Assembly (NCBI GenBank): GCA_947494695.1
Contig: CANLWB010000010.1
Coordinates: 124,001-188,000, forward strand
Source of the DNA: an uncultured Flavobacteriaceae bacterium
GTDB lineage: Bacteria > Bacteroidota > Bacteroidia > Flavobacteriales > Flavobacteriaceae
DNA: 64,000 nucleotides
Direction of reading: 5' to 3'
Below the pieces are notes generated by a model that saw nothing but the letters and a program-made list of their open reading frames with translations, ran no database searches and was not told the origin of the DNA. Position numbers and translations under genes: made by a program. This document shows positions 46,683-55,193 of this stretch, piece by piece. Position 1 is the first letter of the stretch; each line of letters opens with the position of its first letter.

Positions 46683-47249
46683 CTAACTTTTAAAATCGAA
46701 AAAGAAAAAAGTAATGACAGCCCATTCTTTTTTAATGTCTTTAGCATAGCCAATGATGCTTCTGTGGCTATTTAGAATGGTGCCGTCATCTTCAATATAG
46801 CCCATAGTACTTCGACTACTGTTTTGAACGGTGCCATCTTTTTTAATATAACCAATGGTCGTTTTACTGCTATTTTGAATAATCATATGATCTGTAATAT
46901 AACCAGCAATAATGACATCACTATCTTGAATAGTCACATTGCTTTTAATATAACCCATAGTATGTCTGCGGCTATTTTGAATGGTTCCATGATCTGTAAT
47001 GTAGCCCATAATACTTCGACTTCTATTTTGGACAATACCACGGTCTGTGATATAGCCAATAATACGGCGGCTGTCATTTTGAATAGCATCAGACGAATCT
47101 TGATTATATCTGGTTATTAAACGACTTTTATTTGGAACGGTATCATTGGTTTTTATATAACCTGTTGTAGAGCGATTACCGAAATGAATCGGTTGTGAAC
47201 TGAAAAATGTAGTGTATATAAAAGCTACGATAAAGAGGCATTTTTTCAT
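46683..47249 (-). CDS. secreted beta-repeat protein (5-fold beta-flower type)
   Basis: 188 residues with a signal peptide (MKKCLFIVAFIYTTFFSS). The mature part is tandem repeats of about 17-18 residues with the pattern GYI-x2-D/H-G-T-I/V-Q-N-S-S/R-R-x2-M, at least six copies (for example IMGYITDHGTIQNSRRHTMG). A final GYAKDIKKEWAVITFFFFDFKS caps it. The repeats and terminal hydrophobic strand match what I know as flavobacterial beta-flower proteins. Function unknown; location is periplasm or cell surface. It is a single gene, convergent with the NAMPT gene. Confidence 0.7.
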   Translation of the reverse strand: MKKCLFIVAFIYTTFFSSQPIHFGNRSTTGYIKTNDTVPNKSRLITRYNQDSSDAIQNDSRRIIGYITDRGIVQNRSRSIMGYITDHGTIQNSRRHTMGYIKSNVTIQDSDVIIAGYITDHMIIQNSSKTTIGYIKKDGTVQNSSRSTMGYIEDDGTILNSHRSIIGYAKDIKKEWAVITFFFFDFKS

Positions 47250-47620
47250 GTATTGAGGCTTATAAAAATAAACTAAACATACAAAATTTAATTAACGAAG
47301 TGATTTAAACTTCTTTGGTTAAGGTAAAAAATAGCAATTTTATTCCCAAATAAAGCCAATTTTGAAGGGTACCCGTCTGATTGATAGTTAGGTGTTGTCT
47401 CTGTGGCTTAATAAAACGGCAAAATAATAGGGTAAAAGAGAATTTTGCAGCCAATTTTGAAAGCTTAAATTGCTTTAACATATAAACCAATTAAAAGCTA
47501 AAGGGGCAAGAACAAATATGATTTTCACTTTGCCTGGCCCCTTAAGTTTTTGTTTTTAGTGTTTTTTACTTTTTTTTTAACGCGATTTTTTTAAATGCTT
47601 TATGATCCCCTATATTTAAT
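47250..47620. other. gene-free stretch
   Basis: 370 bp between the beta-flower gene and the broken GH5 gene. A 61-codon open frame on the minus strand (47305-47490) has no start context or recognisable family and I do not call it. GCCAATTTTGAA occurs twice (47355 and 47450), 95 bp apart. Nothing else is seen. Confidence 0.5.
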
Positions 47621-48920
47621 TCAATAGTAGTAATGTTTACTTGCTGCAGATTTTATGTTGTTAGATGTACCACTACCGTATAAATGATGCCCAGCCGAAG
47701 TATAATCCCAATCTAAATCACCTTCGTAATTTGTTATTAACTCGTCCATATAATTGTGATGTGGAGCACTAAATACAATAAGTTGCTTGTTAGGGGTAAG
47801 GATTCTTACCATATTATAAATTTCTAAAAACCTTGATTTACAGGATGTTGTGAGGTATCTGCTTAAAGAAAAACAAGGTTCATTCTGAAGCTCATAAATA
47901 ACATGGTCGTTGTCTTTATAGCGAGGAGCAATGTGTGTCCAAAATTGCTCCAGCCAATTCATGGTATAATCGGTTCCGCCTCCTTTAGTAGGGTCTTGTT
48001 CTCCAACATTATGGTAGTCAATAATAACAGTCATACCCGTAGCGACTGCATTGGCAACGACTTTATCCTTTTCAACACCCAATTCATCCCAGGTCCAAAC
48101 ATCTAAATGAGGTTGCAACGATTTAAGTGCTCCAACCCAGTTTAGTCTCACCGCGTTGTAATGGTTATCTTTTAAAGCCCACCAGGTATTTATATCTTGG
48201 GCATAAATTAAGGGCCCTGGATATCTCTTTGCAAATGTCATGGGAGCTGCTCTAAGGTTTTCATCATATTTATCCTTTAAAGTTCCCTTTAAAACACCTT
48301 GTCTTTCAATAGTTAAACGATTCCATACCCATTCTGGATTTGTTCCGCCATTATCGCTTAATTCTATGGTCAATTCTCCGCCAGTTACCGTTACAGTTCC
48401 TCTTACATAGGGGTAAGATCCAGCAGGAGAATACAAACCACTAGTAAGTGTAATCCCTTCTGCAACTACCACCGTATTATCATGGACCGTTGTTCTATCT
48501 CCCATGTTCATAATAACGTCCCAATCGCCATTTTTTATTTTATGTCTAAAGGTGGTTGTGACACTGCTATGACAAAAATCACGATTGTTATCGTTTGTTC
48601 GGGATGCGGTACCCCTGTCGGTTGCATTAGGTTGTATGCTCCAAGAAATATCTCCAGTTGTTTCTGGAGATATACGTGTCCATCCGTTTAAAACTGGAGA
48701 CGTTGCTGTCCCCAAGTCGTAATCATATCTGCTTCTATTTATGTTTACAACAACATCGGCTAATGGTATTTTATTCTGATTATGCCGTCTTGCTTCTAAT
48801 GTATCAGCTTCAAGATTATAGTTGTATTCCTTTTTGCTCGAATCTGTAGTGGTACCAAATAGGCTAGTCATGCAAAAACATAATGGAATGATTAGAAAGT
48901 TTAGTATTTGTTTTTTTCAT
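47621..48920 (-). pseudogene. GH5-like glycoside hydrolase, frameshifted and truncated
   Basis: The readable frame (ATG 48871 to 47621) has a galactose-binding-like N-terminal domain (about residues 45-190, LNGWTRISPETTGDISWSIQ and WVWNRLTIERQG). A GH5/cellulase barrel follows with the acid/base Glu in VIYELQNEP, NAVRLNW and TVIIDYHN. No signal peptide is present in that frame. Upstream, ATG 48920 is followed by seven A residues; with six A the reading becomes MKKQILNFLIIPLCFCMTSL and joins the frame as a clean signal peptide. The 3' end stops at GHHLYGSG shortly before the expected nucleophile Glu. It is either a double-broken pseudogene or a homopolymer error plus truncation. Confidence 0.7.
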
Positions 48921-49129
48921 ATGTCTTAGTAATGATGTTAGGTGTATAATTTACAGTAGATTAACGTCTCGTAGGTTAGCTGTTTTGTCCTAATTGGTGT
49001 ACAATTTGTTCAGGTAGAACTATTAAATCATTATTTTTTTGTTTTGAATATTGATAAACAAGACCGATAATGGATGCCTTTGCATATTTTGAAAATTATA
49101 GAAACACCCTACATATAATAAGGCAAAAC

Positions 49130-49163
49130 CTTACTTTTAACACGAAAAGTAAGAATATATTTG
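49130..49163 (+). promoter_or_regulatory. perfect inverted repeat beside a -7 element
   Basis: CTTACTTTT (49130-49138) and AAAAGTAAG (49145-49153) form a 9-bp dyad with a 6-bp spacer. The -7 element TATATTTG (49156-49163) starts 2 bp later. This arrangement suits a repressor or activator site for the tail-fibre-like gene. Confidence 0.5.
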
Positions 49164-49325
49164 TTTACGAAAATTTCAGCGAATAATATGTTGAGATATC
49201 TCTTGTTGATAACTGTTTTAGCCTTAATCATCGTAGGTTGTAAATCAACTTTATCTTTAAATCACAGATTGACACTCAGAAACAGTTGTCTTTATTTTAT
49301 ATGTAAAATAATTAATATAGTCCCC

Positions 49326-50282
49326 ATGAAAAAAGCAACAATCATTTTAAGTTTAATATTTAGCCATTTAGGGTTTTCACAAATTATAACCGATACCGGT
49401 ACTAATGTTGGAATAGGAAATACGGCACCAACATATAAATTGGATGTAAATGGTACAGGAAGGTATACAGGTAACTTGTTAATTGGAGACCCAAGTGGAG
49501 CGAGAACAGAGATTAATACTAGTACAAACCATAAAATATATGCACCAACCAATAATAAAACGATTGATTTAGATGGCAATTTTGAGGGCGGTGGATTTGT
49601 AGGAGTTTATCGTGCAGATAATGGAAAGAATGGTGTTTCTATGGTATGTAAGCCTGATCCAGGACACTATAATAATAGCTTGTCAATTCGACAACTTAGA
49701 CTTGATAATATAGACAGGGAGTCAATAAAACTTAGTTCTGCAATATTATCCGGGGATACCGAACCAACTAATTTTATGCACATGCCTTATCAAAATTCGA
49801 CAATAGTTGTTGGCGAATGGGGAGAATATAAAAAAGGGTTAGGCTATGGTTTAATAAACAAGTTTAAAACGAGTTTCGAAAATGATGTTTACGTTGAAAC
49901 TGGAAATGTAGGGATTGGAACGATCACACCCGATGCAAAACTCACTGTTAAAGGTAAAATACACACAGAAGAAGTTAAAGTAGAGCTATTAGAGTCAGTT
50001 GCTCCAGACTATGTTTTTTATAAGGACTATGACTTAAAAACATTAGATGAGGTCGAAAACTATATTTTAAAAGAAGGTCATTTGCCGAATATCCCATCAG
50101 CAAAAGAAATGGCAGAAGCAGGCTTAAATCTTAAAGAAATGAATTTAAAACTACTTGAGAAGATCGAAGAATTAACTTTATATACTATTAATCAGGAAAA
50201 ACGGATTGAAAATTTAGAAACTAAAAACAAAAAACTTACGTTTCTGGTCGAAAAGTTATTAGAGAAATCGGGTGAAGAATAA
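49326..50282 (+). CDS. secreted tail-fibre-type protein with C-terminal coiled coil
   Basis: 318 residues from ATG 49326 with a signal peptide (MKKATIILSLIFSHLGFSQ). Typical Bacteroidota tail-fibre features: VGIGNTAPTYKLDVNGTGRY, a second GNVGIGTITPDAKLTVKGKI, the conserved YVFYKDYDLKTLDEVENYIL with HLPNIPSAKEMAEAGLNLKE, and a trimeric-looking coiled coil (EELTLYTINQEKRIENLE). The frame continues open upstream, and from ATG 49188 it would begin MLRYLLLITVLALIIVGCKS, a lipoprotein signal. The true N-terminus is therefore uncertain. Likely an extracellular or surface protein; there is no phage context. Confidence 0.75.
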   Translation: MKKATIILSLIFSHLGFSQIITDTGTNVGIGNTAPTYKLDVNGTGRYTGNLLIGDPSGARTEINTSTNHKIYAPTNNKTIDLDGNFEGGGFVGVYRADNGKNGVSMVCKPDPGHYNNSLSIRQLRLDNIDRESIKLSSAILSGDTEPTNFMHMPYQNSTIVVGEWGEYKKGLGYGLINKFKTSFENDVYVETGNVGIGTITPDAKLTVKGKIHTEEVKVELLESVAPDYVFYKDYDLKTLDEVENYILKEGHLPNIPSAKEMAEAGLNLKEMNLKLLEKIEELTLYTINQEKRIENLETKNKKLTFLVEKLLEKSGEE

Positions 50283-50673
50283 AACAAAAACCTTTGTCAA
50301 GCATATAAAGTGATGAAGTAAATGTGAGAAGTATTGAGGTTCTTTATGAAATTGTAATACGAAAAATGTCCCATGCATCAGCTTCGTTCAACATAAACCT
50401 AAGCCGAGATACTAATTTTATTCATTTCAATCTTAAGATTCACTAACTGCCATTAACAGCGTTTTATAAAAGCACACAACAGGTTAATAATATAATTTTA
50501 ATATGACATAGAACGAAACCTGTATTTTATATACTATTTTAGGGGTTGAATACATATATTGTGTTTGAACAATGAATAATGTAATTATTTAAGAATTTTT
50601 AACATAATTTCGTGTTTCGTCGACAATTTAAGTCGCTTCGTAGATGTTTTTTTATGAATAATTGCAATTTTTT
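50283..50673. other. gene-free stretch
   Basis: About 390 bp between the tail-fibre-like gene and the PID-CTERM promoter. AT-rich with no open frame, hairpin with T-tract, or repeat that I could support. Confidence 0.5.
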
Positions 50674-50703
50674 TTTGTTGGCTCACTTTTTTTAATACAT
50701 TTG
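50674..50703 (+). promoter_or_regulatory. promoter of the PID-CTERM gene
   Basis: TTTG (50674-50677), 18-bp spacer, TACATTTG (50696-50703), matching the TTTG/TAnnTTTG pattern. The ATG at 50711 is only 7 bp after the -7 element, implying a leader of a few bases at most. Confidence 0.65.
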
Positions 50704-50710
50704 TGACCCC

Positions 50711-50896
50711 ATGAAGATAGGAAACAAAAGCATATTTGCCTCAGTATTATTTATCTTAATAAGCTGTATTTGTGTGGCTCAAGGTCCGCCACCACCTGGA
50801 CCGCCAGCTCCAGGACTTCCTATTGACGGAGGTCTTTTATTTGGTATTGTTTTCGCTTTATATTATGGAGTAAAGAAATTAACCAAGAGTGAATAG
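50711..50896 (+). CDS. PID-CTERM small sorted protein
   Basis: 61 residues: a signal peptide (MKIGNKSIFASVLFILISCI), a short mature part of PPPPGPPAPG, then PIDGGLLFGIVFALYYGVKK, a C-terminal helix followed by a basic tail. The PID-G-G-L plus helix plus basic tail is the PID-CTERM sorting signal of Bacteroidota, thought to be handled by an exosortase-like enzyme elsewhere. Almost nothing is left between signal and sorting tail, so the mature product would be a tiny proline-rich peptide. It converges with ribE with only 2 bp between stops. Confidence 0.75.
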   Translation: MKIGNKSIFASVLFILISCICVAQGPPPPGPPAPGLPIDGGLLFGIVFALYYGVKKLTKSE

Positions 50897-50898
50897 CG

Positions 50899-51495
50899 TT
50901 AGGCCTGTTTATTCAACTCTACTAGTCTGGCAACGTACTTTCCTAAAACATCAAATTCTAAATTTACTGTTGTACCTATTTCAAAGGTATTAAAGTTTGT
51001 ATGGTCGTAGGTATATGGTATTATAGCAACACTAAATGTGTCTTTTTTAGAGTTGACAACGGTTAGACTCGTTCCATTTACCGTGATAGATCCTTTTTCT
51101 ATGGTTATATTGTTAAGGGATGTATCGTAGTTAAAAGTAAAGATCCAGCTGCCATTAGCTTCTTCAATATTTGTGCAGGTTGCCGTTTGATCCACATGCC
51201 CCTGTACAATATGTCCATCCAATCTATCGCCAAGTTTCATAGCGCGCTCCAGATTTACCCTGTCGTTAACTTTTAAAGTTCCAAGACTCGTTTTATCAAG
51301 AGTTTCTTTTATAGCAGTAACCGTATATTCGTCATTATTAATATGAACTACTGTTAAACAAACACCATTATGTGCAACACTCTGGTCAATTTTTAATGCG
51401 CTTGTTACGTTGCTTTTTATTGATATGTGAAGATTATCTAACTCTTTATTTAAATGCGTTACAACTCCTATATCTTCAATTATTCCTGTAAACAT
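50899..51495 (-). CDS. ribE: riboflavin synthase alpha subunit
   Basis: Dismutates two lumazines to riboflavin. 198 residues with two tandem lumazine-binding repeats: the first begins MFTGIIEDIGVV and has SVAHNGVCLTVV, and the second has GHIVQGHVDQ and GSITVNGTSLTVV. Length and N-terminus are canonical. Divergent from pdxA with overlapping promoters (51517-51538). The partner lumazine synthase is not in this window. Confidence 0.95.
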   Translation of the reverse strand: MFTGIIEDIGVVTHLNKELDNLHISIKSNVTSALKIDQSVAHNGVCLTVVHINNDEYTVTAIKETLDKTSLGTLKVNDRVNLERAMKLGDRLDGHIVQGHVDQTATCTNIEEANGSWIFTFNYDTSLNNITIEKGSITVNGTSLTVVNSKKDTFSVAIIPYTYDHTNFNTFEIGTTVNLEFDVLGKYVARLVELNKQA

Positions 51496-51516
51496 ATTAT
51501 TGTCTGTTTATTTAGT

Positions 51517-51538
51517 TAAATTTGCAATACCAAAATTA
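51517..51538. promoter_or_regulatory. divergent -7 elements for pdxA (+) and ribE (-)
   Basis: TAAATTTG (51517-51524, plus strand) serves pdxA, with ATG 39 bp further. TAATTTTG on the minus strand (51531-51538) serves ribE, whose ATG is at 51495. The two promoters overlap, so expression of the two vitamin genes may interfere. The plus element lies inside the apparent upstream extension of pdxA and supports the 51563 start. Confidence 0.55.
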
Positions 51539-51562
51539 CAAACAAAAGTTGTTATTTTAAAG

Positions 51563-52600
51563 ATGAAAGCAGATAATATAATAGTTGGGATATCCATAGG
51601 TGATTTAAACGGAATAGGTGGTGAAATTGTTCTAAAAGCATTTGAAGACGCTAGGATTCTTGACTTTTGTACTCCGGTAATCTTTGCTTCGGCGAAAACA
51701 ATGAATTTTTTTAAAACACATTTTAAGTCCGAAATCAACTTTCATAATGCCAATAATATAAAGCAATTGGCAAAGGGGAAAGTTAATGTTTTTAATTGTT
51801 GGAATAATCCCGTTAAGATTGAGTTTGGTAAAGAGGATACTAAAATAGGCGAGTATGCCATAAAATCTTTGGAAGCGGCAACAGAAGCATTAAAACATAA
51901 GAATATAGATGTTTTGGTTACGGCACCAATAAATAAACATAACATTCAATCTGAAGCATTTAAGTTTCCAGGGCATACCGATTATCTGGCTCAGGAGTTG
52001 GAAGGAGAGAGTTTGATGTTTATGGTAACCGAATCTTTAAGAGTTGGTTTGTTAACAGACCATGTTCCCGTAAAAGATATTGTGGAACAGATTTCAGAAG
52101 ACCTTATAACTAAAAAAGTAAATACGGTTTACCAGTCTCTTAAAAGAGATTTTAGAATTAGTAAACCCAAAATAGCTATGTTGGGAATTAATCCGCATAC
52201 TGGAGATAATGGCGTGATTGGCAATGAAGATGATGTTGTATTAAGACCAACCATTAAGAAAATTAGAGAAGAAGGGACATTGGTTTTTGGCCCATATGCA
52301 GCAGATAGCTTTTTTGGTTCTAACAACTATAAGAACTTCGATGCCATTATAGCGACTTACCATGACCAGGGTTTAATTCCTTTTAAAACGTTGTCGTTTG
52401 GTAAGGGGGTTAATTTTACGGCAGGGTTAAACGGAATAAGAACTTCTCCAGACCATGGTACCGCTTATGAAATAGCTGGAAAAGGCCAAGCCGATGAAGG
52501 GTCGTTTAAGGAAGCCATTTTTACAGCCATGCAGATATATAGAAATAGGTGTGATTATGAAGAACTTACTTCAAATCCGCTAAAAAAGATGGCCAAATAG
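51563..52600 (+). CDS. pdxA: 4-hydroxythreonine-4-phosphate dehydrogenase
   Basis: A pyridoxal-phosphate biosynthesis enzyme. About 345 residues from ATG 51563 (MKADNIIVGISIGDLNGIGG). Motifs are VTAPINKHNI, FPGHTDYLAQ (metal His), GINPHTGDNG with catalytic metal ligand, YHDQGLIPFK and SPDHGTAYEIAGKG. The upstream in-frame extension to 51500 contains a promoter -7 element and is unlikely to be translated. Followed after 77 bp by the DUF177-rpmF unit. Confidence 0.95.
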   Translation: MKADNIIVGISIGDLNGIGGEIVLKAFEDARILDFCTPVIFASAKTMNFFKTHFKSEINFHNANNIKQLAKGKVNVFNCWNNPVKIEFGKEDTKIGEYAIKSLEAATEALKHKNIDVLVTAPINKHNIQSEAFKFPGHTDYLAQELEGESLMFMVTESLRVGLLTDHVPVKDIVEQISEDLITKKVNTVYQSLKRDFRISKPKIAMLGINPHTGDNGVIGNEDDVVLRPTIKKIREEGTLVFGPYAADSFFGSNNYKNFDAIIATYHDQGLIPFKTLSFGKGVNFTAGLNGIRTSPDHGTAYEIAGKGQADEGSFKEAIFTAMQIYRNRCDYEELTSNPLKKMAK

Positions 52601-52648
52601 ATATGAACAAAAAAATGTTTATAAATATGTTGCGTAAATAAAAATTCA

Positions 52649-52656
52649 TATATTTG
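52649..52656 (+). promoter_or_regulatory. -7 promoter element for the DUF177-rpmF operon
   Basis: TATATTTG lies 21 bp before the ATG at 52678, with a TTG at 52630-52632 (16-bp spacing, shorter than ideal). Confidence 0.55.
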
Positions 52657-52677
52657 CAGGCTCAAAATAGATGAGGA

Positions 52678-53214
52678 ATGAAGCCATTGAAAGCGTTTAA
52701 TATACCTTTTACAGGGTTAAAAATAGGAAAGCATCATTTTGAGTATAAGATAGAAGAAGCGTTCTTTGAACATTTTGAGTATACCGAGTTTAATGATGTA
52801 AACATCGATGTAAATGTTGAGCTTGAAAAAAAGACAACATTACTGGAATTACATTTTAAAGTTTCCGGATGGGTTAACATTCATTGCGATTTAACAAACG
52901 AACCCTTTAATCAAGCTATAGAAAATAAGTTTGATTTGGTAGTGAAGTTTGGAGATGAATTTAACGATGAGCATATTGATATCTTGATTATTCCCCATGG
53001 AAGTCATGAAGTCAATATACAACAATACATTTACGAATTGATCGTGCTGGCTGTTCCAACGAAACGAGTTCATCCAGGTGTTGAAGATGGAACTTTAGAT
53101 TCAGACATACTTAAAAAACTAGAAGAATTAAGCCCCGAGCTTAAAGAAAATAAAGAAAAAGAGGATATTGATCCTCGTTGGAATACATTAAAAAAACTAT
53201 TAACGGATAAATAA
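52678..53214 (+). CDS. DUF177 (YceD) family protein
   Basis: 178 residues. [20 protein letters not shown] is a usual start, with [18 protein letters not shown] and [11 protein letters not shown]-like acidic strands in the middle ([19 protein letters not shown] near 115-135). It ends in a helix around [17 protein letters not shown], the conserved YceD end. YceD is a 23S rRNA-accumulation factor almost always next to rpmF, as here (8-bp gap). There are no zinc cysteine pairs (only one C). It is the first gene of the rpmF-fabH-accB-accC group. Confidence 0.85.
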   Translation: MKPLKAFNIPFTGLKIGKHHFEYKIEEAFFEHFEYTEFNDVNIDVNVELEKKTTLLELHFKVSGWVNIHCDLTNEPFNQAIENKFDLVVKFGDEFNDEHIDILIIPHGSHEVNIQQYIYELIVLAVPTKRVHPGVEDGTLDSDILKKLEELSPELKENKEKEDIDPRWNTLKKLLTDK

Positions 53215-53222
53215 CATATAAC

Positions 53223-53423
53223 ATGGCACATCCTAAGAGAAAAATATCTAAAACGAGGAGAGATAAGAGAAGAACTCATTATAAAGCAACTGCGCCACAG
53301 ATTGCTACATGTCCTACAACAGGAGAAGCTCATTTATATCACAGAGCACATTGGCACGAAGGAAAGTTGTATTACAGAGGTCAAGTTTTAATTGACAATA
53401 CCGAAGTAGAAAACGTAGCATAA
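53223..53423 (+). CDS. rpmF: 50S ribosomal protein L32
   Basis: 66 residues: [40 protein letters not shown] and YRGQVLID. Only one of the usual zinc cysteines is left (C in ATCPTTGE), so this is the zinc-independent (C-minus) L32 form. It follows DUF177 by 8 bp and is closed by a strong terminator at 53444, so fabH is transcribed separately. Confidence 0.95.
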   Translation: MAHPKRKISKTRRDKRRTHYKATAPQIATCPTTGEAHLYHRAHWHEGKLYYRGQVLIDNTEVENVA

Positions 53424-53443
53424 TAGCATACATGCACTTATAG

Positions 53444-53470
53444 AAACGCTCACCTGTGAGCGTTTTTTTT
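53444..53470 (+). terminator. intrinsic terminator after rpmF
   Basis: AAACGCTCAC-CT-GTGAGCGTTT is a 10-bp stem with a 2-base spacer and eight T residues after it. Confidence 0.9.
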
Positions 53471-53601
53471 ATAACATGTTTTTTCAAAGACAAAAACAAC
53501 TAAAAATGTGTGTTATTAAGTGAAAATTTAGTAGTTTTCACCAAATTTCGAGCGTTTTTGTCCGATTTTAATGATTTTTTGGTCGAATTAACTATAAAGT
53601 T

Positions 53602-54603
53602 ATGAGTAAAATTTCAGCAGCGATTACGGCTGTCGGCGCATACGTGCCAGATTATGTATTAACCAATCAAATCCTTGAGACTATGGTTGATACTAATGAT
53701 GAATGGATTACCACACGAACAGGGATTAAAGAGCGCAGAATTCTTAAAGACGAAGGAAAAGGAACCTCTTATTTAGCAATTAAAGCAGCCCAGGACCTTA
53801 TTAACAAAAAAGGTATAGATCCCAAAGATATTGAACTTATTATTGTTGCGACAGCAACTCCTGATATGAAAGCGGCTTCAACTGCAGCTTACACAGCCTC
53901 GGAAATTGGAGCAGTGAATGCGTTTTCATTCGATATGGATGCCGCATGCTCAAGTTTCTTGTTTGGGATGTCTGTAGCAGCCGGTTATATCGAATCTGGA
54001 AGGTATAAAAATGTTTTATTAATTGGGGCAGATAAGATGTCTTCAATTATAAATTATAAAGATAGAGCTACTTGTATCATCTTTGGAGACGGTGCAGGAG
54101 CTGTGTTGTTCGAGCCGAATGATGAGAATTTAGGCCTAATAGACGAATATTTGAGAAGTGACGGTACAGGTAGAGAGTTTTTACAAGCGACCTATGGAGG
54201 ATCGTTATACCCTTTAACGCCAGAGTCTATGGAGAAAGGCGGACAGTATGCGCATCAGGAAGGAAAGACCGTATTTAAAAATGCAGTCTTCAATATGGCA
54301 GATGCCACAGCTAAGGTGTTAGAAAGAAATAACTTAAATAAAGATACCGTTTCCTGGTTAGTAGCACACCAGGCAAACAAACGTATTATTGATGCTACAG
54401 CGCAACGCATAGATTTAGCAGAGGAAAAGGTTATGATGAATATCCAAAAGTACGGTAACACAACCTCTGCGACCTTACCTTTACTCTTACACGATTACGA
54501 ATCAAAACTAAAAAAAGGAGACAACTTAATTTTCGCGGCCTTTGGAGGCGGATTTAATTGGGGGTCCATTTACTTGAAATGGGCATATAATTCAGTAAAC
54601 TAA
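53602..54603 (+). CDS. fabH: beta-ketoacyl-ACP synthase III
   Basis: Starts fatty-acid synthesis by condensing acyl-CoA with malonyl-ACP. 333 residues: DTNDEWITTRTGIKER, the catalytic Cys in FDMDAACSSFLFGM, the catalytic His in VAHQANKRIIDA, and the Asn in YGNTTSATLP with FGGGFNWGSIYL. It is followed by accB after 21 bp. The 131-bp region after the rpmF terminator (53471-53601) should hold its promoter, but I see no clear TAnnTTTG. Confidence 0.96.
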   Translation: MSKISAAITAVGAYVPDYVLTNQILETMVDTNDEWITTRTGIKERRILKDEGKGTSYLAIKAAQDLINKKGIDPKDIELIIVATATPDMKAASTAAYTASEIGAVNAFSFDMDAACSSFLFGMSVAAGYIESGRYKNVLLIGADKMSSIINYKDRATCIIFGDGAGAVLFEPNDENLGLIDEYLRSDGTGREFLQATYGGSLYPLTPESMEKGGQYAHQEGKTVFKNAVFNMADATAKVLERNNLNKDTVSWLVAHQANKRIIDATAQRIDLAEEKVMMNIQKYGNTTSATLPLLLHDYESKLKKGDNLIFAAFGGGFNWGSIYLKWAYNSVN

Positions 54604-54624
54604 CCATTAACTAATTAGCAAATT

Positions 54625-55107
54625 ATGGATATAAAAGAGATTCAAAACTTAATCAAGTTTGTAGCCAAATCTGGTGCAAGTGAGGTTAAACTAGAAATGG
54701 ATGATATTAAGATCACGATTAGAACGGGATCAGAATCCGATACAACTATTGTACACCAGGTTCCTGCTGCTATACCACAAGCTGCTGCTCCGGTTGCTCC
54801 ACAGGCTCCGGTTGTAACAGAGATTAAAGCAGAAACAGGTCAGCCAGCGGCATCCGATGAGTCAAAATATATTACAATAAAATCTCCTATAATCGGAACA
54901 TTCTATAGAAAACCTTCTCCAGATAAACCATTATTTGTTGAGGTTGGACAAACAATTGCAGAAGGAGATGTACTATGTATTATCGAAGCTATGAAACTTT
55001 TCAATGAAATCGAATCTGAAGTTTCTGGAAAGGTAGTAAAAGTGTTGGTTGACGATTCTTCACCTGTAGAATTTGATCAACCATTATTTTTAGTAGACCC
55101 GTCATAA
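54625..55107 (+). CDS. accB: acetyl-CoA carboxylase biotin carboxyl carrier protein
   Basis: 160 residues. An N-terminal domain (MDIKEIQNLIKFVAKSGASE) and an Ala/Pro linker (about 52-80, AAIPQAAAPVAPQAPVVTEI) precede the C-terminal biotinyl domain with the biotin lysine in IIEAMKLFNEIESEVSG. Ends SSPVEFDQPLFLVDPS. It carries the carboxyl group from AccC to the carboxyltransferase. AccC follows after 86 bp that include a TTGGAATTT repeat element. Confidence 0.95.
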   Translation: MDIKEIQNLIKFVAKSGASEVKLEMDDIKITIRTGSESDTTIVHQVPAAIPQAAAPVAPQAPVVTEIKAETGQPAASDESKYITIKSPIIGTFYRKPSPDKPLFVEVGQTIAEGDVLCIIEAMKLFNEIESEVSGKVVKVLVDDSSPVEFDQPLFLVDPS

Positions 55108-55113
55108 CCTATT

Positions 55114-55181
55114 AAAAATTCCAAGATACAAATCTCAAAATCCAATGTTTGGAATTTGGCGATTGGAATTTGTAATTTTTA
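55114..55181. repeat. TTGGAATTT inverted-repeat element between accB and accC
   Basis: AAATTCCAA (55116-55124) pairs with TTGGAATTT at 55149-55157 and 55163-55171. The whole 68 bp folds on itself. It resembles the intergenic TTGGAATTT repeats that flavobacteria carry in many copies, here inside an operon. Confidence 0.5.
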
Positions 55182-55193
55182 ATTCAACAAGTT

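Noticed and set aside
47355-47461. GCCAATTTTGAA occurring twice 95 bp apart
   Set aside because: A single 12-bp AT-rich repeat pair with no dyad or gene association is likely chance.
47305-47490. 61-codon minus-strand open frame
   Set aside because: No start context, no recognisable motif, lies in an AT-rich intergenic region. Treated as gene-free.
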